Positions 60,062 through 64,000 of a DNA stretch of 64,000 bases are shown here, one piece after another. The DNA lies in contig CADEGD010000001.1 in assembly GCA_902826795.1 (NCBI GenBank), positions 62,001-126,000 on the forward strand, in the 5' to 3' direction. A program made the translations under genes and the position numbers. The DNA comes from an uncultured Acidobacteriota bacterium (GTDB taxonomy: Bacteria > Acidobacteriota > Blastocatellia > Pyrinomonadales > Pyrinomonadaceae). How positions within the stretch are numbered: the stretch's first letter is position 1; each line of letters starts with the position of its first letter. The notes under the pieces are model-generated. The model was not told where the DNA came from and made no database searches. It saw nothing but the letters and a program-made list of their open reading frames with translations.

Positions 60062-61621
60062 CTACTGCATCTGAAGTTTGGCCAGCGCGGACATTGCTTC
60101 TTTGTTGCCGGGAACGATATCGAGGAAGCGTTTGAGTTCGCCTTCGGCACGTTTTGCCATGCGCTGATCGATGAGGAAGTCGACGAACATCATGCGGATC
60201 TTCGGGTTCTTGGGTTCGAGCTTGATCGCCGCCTGAAATGCCGCTTCGGCCTTGTGACGATGCTTATCGTCGGCGTTGTTAAGGGCCATGCCGAAATAGG
60301 CTTGATAGAGAGCGTTCTGCGGGCTGTAGTGAACAGCGCGGGCGAGATAGGCTGCGGCTGCCTCGTATTCTTCCTCGGCGATCATGTTCAAGCCTTCTTC
60401 GAAATTGTTCAAACCCTCTTCGCCCTTCTTATCCTTCGGGTCGAGATCGGGCTGGCCCGCCGCCCGCCGTTTCTCGCGAGCCTCGATCTCCTTATACATC
60501 TTCGCATTGTAAGCCTCGCGCGATTCGACGGTTTTCAGCGTTTCATTTGCGTGAGCCAGAACCGTGAATGCGGACTGTATCCGCTTGAGTTTTTCGTCCG
60601 ATTCGCGATGGAAGCGGTCGGGGTGGAACATCTTCGCCAGCGAGAAGTATGTATGTTTGATAACCGCCGAATCGGCCGAAGTCGCAATGCCGAGTGCGTC
60701 GTAGTGAGTTTCGGCAGATTCGATCTGCTTGAGATATTGATCGAGCGTAATCGATATCTCGGGGAGCTTCGCTTTTTCGGGCTCAGCCGAGACATCTTCC
60801 CCGGCCTCGATCGGTTTCTCAGCTTCGGGCGTATTTACGCCTACCGCCCCCCGAACCTTTTCGAGTTTTAGGTCCTGCATCGCCCTAACCTTTGCCGGTG
60901 TGAAGGCTGCGTTCCAATCCCGGCGAATCAGCAACCCGCCAAGCCAGAGAACGTACAGCGCCTGTAAAATGCCGCCTTCGGGCAGATTGCACTGCCGACG
61001 GATCTGTTCGATCGTGTAGGCCTCAGTTCCAAACCGGTCGAACACGAATGCCTCGTGAGCCTGAAGGTCGAGATCGGCCGGAAGTTCGCCGACCGGTGCG
61101 AAAGTCTCGGTCACGCTTTTGAAGCGCGTGTAGATACGCTCGGCGGAAGCGCAGCGGGCATAGTCGATCAATACCGCCCGGCAGTCGATGGGGAATTTCA
61201 GCTCTGCCTTTACGCGAATAAGCGGATCGAATTTCCATTCGCCGTCAGGCCACGTAAGCACCTCGACGACGATATCGTTCATTTGCGAGTTGAATGCTTC
61301 GTCGATGGTGCGTTGATCGACGGTTCCGGCCGCTACGAGATTTGCGGCGAACTCGACGTCATTGGCGAAATTGGGATGGCGGGCGATCGTTTTTGTGTCG
61401 ATCAGGTTAGAGCGGAGCAGTACGTTAAAGAGCCGAAGAGCCTTTGCGTTCGAAACGACATAGACGATCTTTCCGTCACGAAAATAGACCATCACCTTTC
61501 GGTCGCCGCTCGTGAGGCGCAGCGATCCCTCGAGCTCCGAATGAAGGATCTCGATGATGAGCTCGGCAAAGGGATATGCCGATAGGCTTCCGGTTATTTC
61601 CAGGTCTTTTTGAGCCGTCAT
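60062..61621 (-). CDS. PATAN (DUF4388)-DnaJ-TPR protein
   Basis: A 519-residue cytoplasmic protein. Residues 1-150 match the PATAN/DUF4388 domain (LEITGSLSAYPFAELIIEIL, GSLRLTSGDRKVMVYFRDGKIVY), which is common in signalling proteins of Myxococcota and Acidobacteriota. Residues 305-370 are a J domain with the essential HPD at 333-335, which stimulates DnaK. Residues 395-519 contain TPR-like repeats (FEEGLNMIAEEEYEAAAAYLARAV). There is no Gly/Phe or zinc region, so it is a specialised J protein. It probably brings DnaK to a signalling partner; the neighbour HD-GYP gene suggests c-di-GMP signalling. Confidence 0.9.
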   Translation of the reverse strand: MTAQKDLEITGSLSAYPFAELIIEILHSELEGSLRLTSGDRKVMVYFRDGKIVYVVSNAKALRLFNVLLRSNLIDTKTIARHPNFANDVEFAANLVAAGTVDQRTIDEAFNSQMNDIVVEVLTWPDGEWKFDPLIRVKAELKFPIDCRAVLIDYARCASAERIYTRFKSVTETFAPVGELPADLDLQAHEAFVFDRFGTEAYTIEQIRRQCNLPEGGILQALYVLWLGGLLIRRDWNAAFTPAKVRAMQDLKLEKVRGAVGVNTPEAEKPIEAGEDVSAEPEKAKLPEISITLDQYLKQIESAETHYDALGIATSADSAVIKHTYFSLAKMFHPDRFHRESDEKLKRIQSAFTVLAHANETLKTVESREAYNAKMYKEIEAREKRRAAGQPDLDPKDKKGEEGLNNFEEGLNMIAEEEYEAAAAYLARAVHYSPQNALYQAYFGMALNNADDKHRHKAEAAFQAAIKLEPKNPKIRMMFVDFLIDQRMAKRAEGELKRFLDIVPGNKEAMSALAKLQMQ

Positions 61622-61712
61622 TGGGAAGAAGGCAGGTTGCCTCGGATGGGGGAGCGAAGAACTCGCTGTTAGAATGATAGCAGATTCATAAGGCGATTTT
61701 GCAACACTTTTT

Positions 61713-62171
61713 GTGATCCATCTTTTCGAGCTTTGCGGTCAAAAAATAAGGCTATGGCAGAACCGGGGCGAATCGTACGGGCATGTGCTGATGAAGGCCC
61801 TGGGCTATGCGATGTTCGTTGAAACCTATCCGCATCTGGAGGTAGAGAAACGGGTTGGACTTAGGTATAAGCCCGACCTTATCGCGATAGACCCCGAGGG
61901 AACTTTCGATTTTTGGGGCGAATGCGGCATTAATTCGATCAGGAAGACGGCATGGCTATTGAAGCATTCGGGTGCAAAAAGCGTGGTGCTGTTCAAGATA
62001 AATTACGGTGTCGAACAGCTTGCCGAGCAGATCAGAGATGAAGTTCCGGCAAAGTATCGCGAAGGGGACAGGCTGAGGCTGGTCAATTTCGTGCCGCAGA
62101 TAATTGAGTTGACAGCCTCAAGGCAAATTGCGAAAGTTTCACCTGATTGGTACACGGAAATCATAGTTTGA
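61713..62171 (+). CDS. YaeQ-like PD-(D/E)XK fold protein
   Basis: A 152-residue protein with YaeQ-like features. The nuclease-fold core is readable as VLMKALGYAMFVET, RYKPDLIAIDPEGTFDFWGECG (D then E in an ExG setting near 53-72) and SVVLFKIN. Catalytic use is unproven: the usual Lys after the Glu is not seen. The start GTG 61713 has no ribosome binding site and could be later (ATG 61788). It is followed by an acetyltransferase gene two bases after its stop, so they form a unit. Confidence 0.65.
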   Translation: MIHLFELCGQKIRLWQNRGESYGHVLMKALGYAMFVETYPHLEVEKRVGLRYKPDLIAIDPEGTFDFWGECGINSIRKTAWLLKHSGAKSVVLFKINYGVEQLAEQIRDEVPAKYREGDRLRLVNFVPQIIELTASRQIAKVSPDWYTEIIV

Positions 62172-62173
62172 GC

Positions 62174-62923
62174 GTGAAAAATAAGATAGAAATTCGCGAG
62201 TGCACGACCCTCGAAGAGCTTGCGGAGTGCGTCGAGCTTCAGCGTGAGGTCTTCGTTTTGCCTGAGGTCGAATTGTCGCCGGTGCGTCACTTTGTGGTGA
62301 CGAAAAACGCGGGCGGCTTCACGCTTGGGGCGTACGACGGCGATCGTTTGGCTGGATATGTTCTTAGCGTGCCGGCTTTTCTTCGTGGCGAAAAAGCTTT
62401 CTATTCGCACATGACCGGCGTCAGGCGCGAGTATCAAAGCACAGGCGTCGGACGGCGGCTGAAATGGGCCCAGCGTGAACGGGCGATCGAGCTTGGCGTG
62501 AAGCTGATCAAGTGGACATTCGAACCGGTAAAGGCTCGCAACGGGTATTTCAATCTCGAAAAGCTCGGTGCGATCGTGACCGAATATGAGCGGAACTTTT
62601 ACGGTACCGATTACGCCGTAGACAACGCGACCGGAAAGGGGATCGGACTGCAGAGCGATCGTCTGTTTGCCGAATGGCATCTTGAAAGCGATAAAGTTCA
62701 AGCTCTGGCCGCAGGCGAAGAGTGGACTGAAACGCTTACGCCGGCCGCGGAGATCGCGGTGCGAAACGATTGGTCGGAGTTGGTCGAACGCGACCCTGCG
62801 GCTGCACTGGAACTGCAGCTTCGTGTGCGGACAGATTTTGAAGACGCTCTTTCACGCGGCCTACACGCGGCGGCCTTCAGACGTGACGATGTCGATCCGG
62901 CGTATCTAATGTTTTCGAAATAG
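62174..62923 (+). CDS. GNAT-like acetyltransferase (COG3375-like)
   Basis: A protein of about 249 residues. I take GTG 62174 (VKNKIEIREC), two bases after the preceding stop; TTG 62168 is an alternative. An acetyl-CoA loop of the GNAT fold is visible in YSHMTGVRREYQSTGVGRRLKWAQRE near 80-105 (Q/RxxGxG/A). The body matches the COG3375 group (WTFEPVKARNGYFNLEKLGAIVTEYERNFYG near 115-145), which I recall beside menaquinone genes; that link is not seen here. The next gene starts 29 bases later. Confidence 0.8.
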   Translation: MKNKIEIRECTTLEELAECVELQREVFVLPEVELSPVRHFVVTKNAGGFTLGAYDGDRLAGYVLSVPAFLRGEKAFYSHMTGVRREYQSTGVGRRLKWAQRERAIELGVKLIKWTFEPVKARNGYFNLEKLGAIVTEYERNFYGTDYAVDNATGKGIGLQSDRLFAEWHLESDKVQALAAGEEWTETLTPAAEIAVRNDWSELVERDPAAALELQLRVRTDFEDALSRGLHAAAFRRDDVDPAYLMFSK

Positions 62924-62952
62924 GTTTTACTGCAGATTCGAGTTTCCAGTTT

Positions 62953-63948
62953 GTGTTTCACGTTGATCCGGACATTCGAAAGGCGAAGACGCTGCCGTCG
63001 GAGTTTTACACGGACGAGAAATATTTTGCGCTTTCGAAAGAGAAGATCTTTGCCCGGACGTGGCAGTTTGCTGGACGGGTTTCGGATCTCTCGACTTTGA
63101 CGCCGTTGGACGTGATCGGCGAGCCACTGCTGCTTGCGAAGACCGTTGACGGATTGCGATGCATGTCGAATGTTTGCACGCATCGCGGGAAAATATTGAT
63201 CGAGAAATCGTGTGACGCGAATCTGATCCGCTGCGGATATCATGGACGGCGATTCTTGCTGGATGGAAAGTTTCTCTCGATGCCGGAGTTTGAAGGAGTT
63301 GAGAATTTTCCGACTGAGGCGGACGATTTGACGTCGGTCGAGGTTGCCGACGCGGGTGGATTTGCATTTGTTTCGCTAGATCCGGTCGCTTCGTTGGCCG
63401 AGTTTGTCGATGACGCTGTCATGGTTCCGCTCGGGTCGGGAGAACTTCGACCGAAGACGACGCGTGAGTATCGCGTGAGCGCACATTGGGCTCTTTACTG
63501 CGAGAATTACCTCGAAGGTTTCCATATACCGTTCGTGCACAAATCGCTCAACCAGGTAGTCGATTACGGTTCGTATTCAACGGACCTCTTCAGACGCTTC
63601 AGCGTGCAGACCGGGTATGACGCAGACGCAAATATCGCGGGAAGGTACCTTTTCATCTTCCCAAACACGATGTTCAACTTTTATCCGTGGGGAATTTCGG
63701 TGAATGTAGTGCGTCCGCTATCGCCTTCGGAAACCGTAGTGGAGTTTCTTACCTATGTTTCCGATGAATCGATGGTCGGCGAAGGTGCGGGCGGCGACCT
63801 GCATCGAGTCGAACTGGAAGACGAAGCCGTTGTCGAAAGCGTCCAACGCGGCATCCGTTCTAGGTATTATTCGCACGGCCGATACTCGCCCTCACGCGAG
63901 CAGGGAACACACCATTTTCACCGTTTGATCGCGGAGTTTCTTTCTTGA
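62953..63948 (+). CDS. Rieske-type aromatic ring-hydroxylating oxygenase alpha subunit
   Basis: A 331-residue non-haem iron oxygenase. The Rieske [2Fe-2S] ligands are C75 and H77 (CTHRG) and C94 and H97 (CGYHG); the mononuclear iron site is in ENYLEGFHIPFVH with H191 and H196. Layout and length (short C-terminal domain) resemble the choline/carnitine monooxygenase-like branch more than large bacterial dioxygenases. The start is GTG 62953, with no binding site. A reductase gene is not adjacent. Substrate unknown. Confidence 0.9.
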   Translation: MFHVDPDIRKAKTLPSEFYTDEKYFALSKEKIFARTWQFAGRVSDLSTLTPLDVIGEPLLLAKTVDGLRCMSNVCTHRGKILIEKSCDANLIRCGYHGRRFLLDGKFLSMPEFEGVENFPTEADDLTSVEVADAGGFAFVSLDPVASLAEFVDDAVMVPLGSGELRPKTTREYRVSAHWALYCENYLEGFHIPFVHKSLNQVVDYGSYSTDLFRRFSVQTGYDADANIAGRYLFIFPNTMFNFYPWGISVNVVRPLSPSETVVEFLTYVSDESMVGEGAGGDLHRVELEDEAVVESVQRGIRSRYYSHGRYSPSREQGTHHFHRLIAEFLS

Positions 63949-63974
63949 TTGGGAGGTATAACCCGCGTTATACT
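63945..63974 (+). promoter_or_regulatory. Sigma-70-like promoter at the right edge
   Basis: TTGATT (63945-63950) and TATACT (63969-63974) are separated by 18 bases. A short inverted repeat GGAGGTATAAC-CCGC-GTTATACTCC (63952-63976) overlaps the -10 and could be an operator. Confidence 0.6.
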
Positions 63975-63981
63975 CCTAGTC

Positions 63982-64000
63982 ATGAAAGCAGCAGTATCCG
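63982..64000 (+). CDS. Start of a possible gene cut by the right edge
   Basis: ATG at 63982 begins MKAAVS and runs out of the window after six codons. It has no ribosome binding site, and the promoter just before it would start transcription at about 63981, so the message may be leaderless. Too little can be seen to call a product. Confidence 0.35.

Noticed and set aside
1-64000. Prophage, integron, IS element or tRNA genes
   Set aside because: No integrase, transposase, capsid, terminase or tRNA-like cloverleaf sequence was recognised on either strand.

Overview
The window looks like chromosomal DNA of a free-living Gram-negative bacterium, most likely an acidobacterium of the class Blastocatellia (Pyrinomonadaceae-like). 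This is inferred from two tandem Oar-like TonB-dependent receptors of about 1,280 residues with N-terminal carboxypeptidase-regulatory-like domains, many exported proteins, C-rich palindromic intergenic repeats, moderate GC content, and a type IV pilus-style chemosensory operon. No rRNA, tRNA, integrase, transposase or CRISPR array was recognised. Gene ends are tight and several convergent genes overlap by a few bases.

Layout. 1-9.8 kb: an unknown gene running off the left edge, an exported protein, a threonine dehydratase, a 1,321-residue membrane-anchored HEAT-repeat protein, a DUF433/DUF5615 toxin-antitoxin pair, a histone-deacetylase-family hydrolase and a MacB-type ABC exporter. 9.9-15.2 kb: a vitamin B12 uptake locus (btuF, btuC, btuD, btuB-like) with two cobalamin riboswitches, one before btuF followed by a terminator hairpin and one before btuB with a hairpin covering the ribosome binding site. 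16-20.6 kb: gatB, two paralogous exported proteins, and between them a decayed copy of the 3' end of gatB; then a short-chain dehydrogenase. 20.6-29.8 kb: a chemosensory operon read leftwards (TPR/zinc-ribbon/receiver protein, CheW, two membrane methyl-accepting proteins, CheA-receiver hybrid). 30-39.2 kb: a thioredoxin-reductase-like flavoprotein without redox cysteines and the two giant receptors. 39.3-44.6 kb, leftwards: a TPR protein, then the run rpmE, DUF1385, prfA, mntA, hepT, histidine phosphatase. 44.8-52.1 kb: assorted enzymes (methyltransferase, DinB-like, VOC, polysaccharide deacetylase, FAD oxidoreductase, second deacetylase-family hydrolase, zinc-ribbon protein, enoyl-CoA hydratase), often separated by palindromic repeats. 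52.1-58.4 kb: an iron-uptake cluster behind a Fur-box promoter (siderophore receptor, PiuC-type dioxygenase, small CxxC protein, PepSY membrane protein, MFS transporter). 58.4-64 kb: a degenerate adenine-methylase-like protein, an HD-GYP protein, a PATAN-DnaJ-TPR protein, a PD-(D/E)XK-like protein, an acetyltransferase and a Rieske oxygenase.

The most informative structure is the gatB scar at 18521-18862: an 85%-like copy of the gatB 3' end, with two in-frame stops and a 25-codon deletion, lying exactly between two paralogous genes. It records a tandem duplication or an insertion that rebuilt the end of gatB. Other items worth following are a mosaic of different intergenic palindromes that in places supply the stop codons of genes, the toxin-antitoxin genes that continue the rpmE-prfA run, and a structured leader overlapping the ribosome binding site of the gene at 44826.
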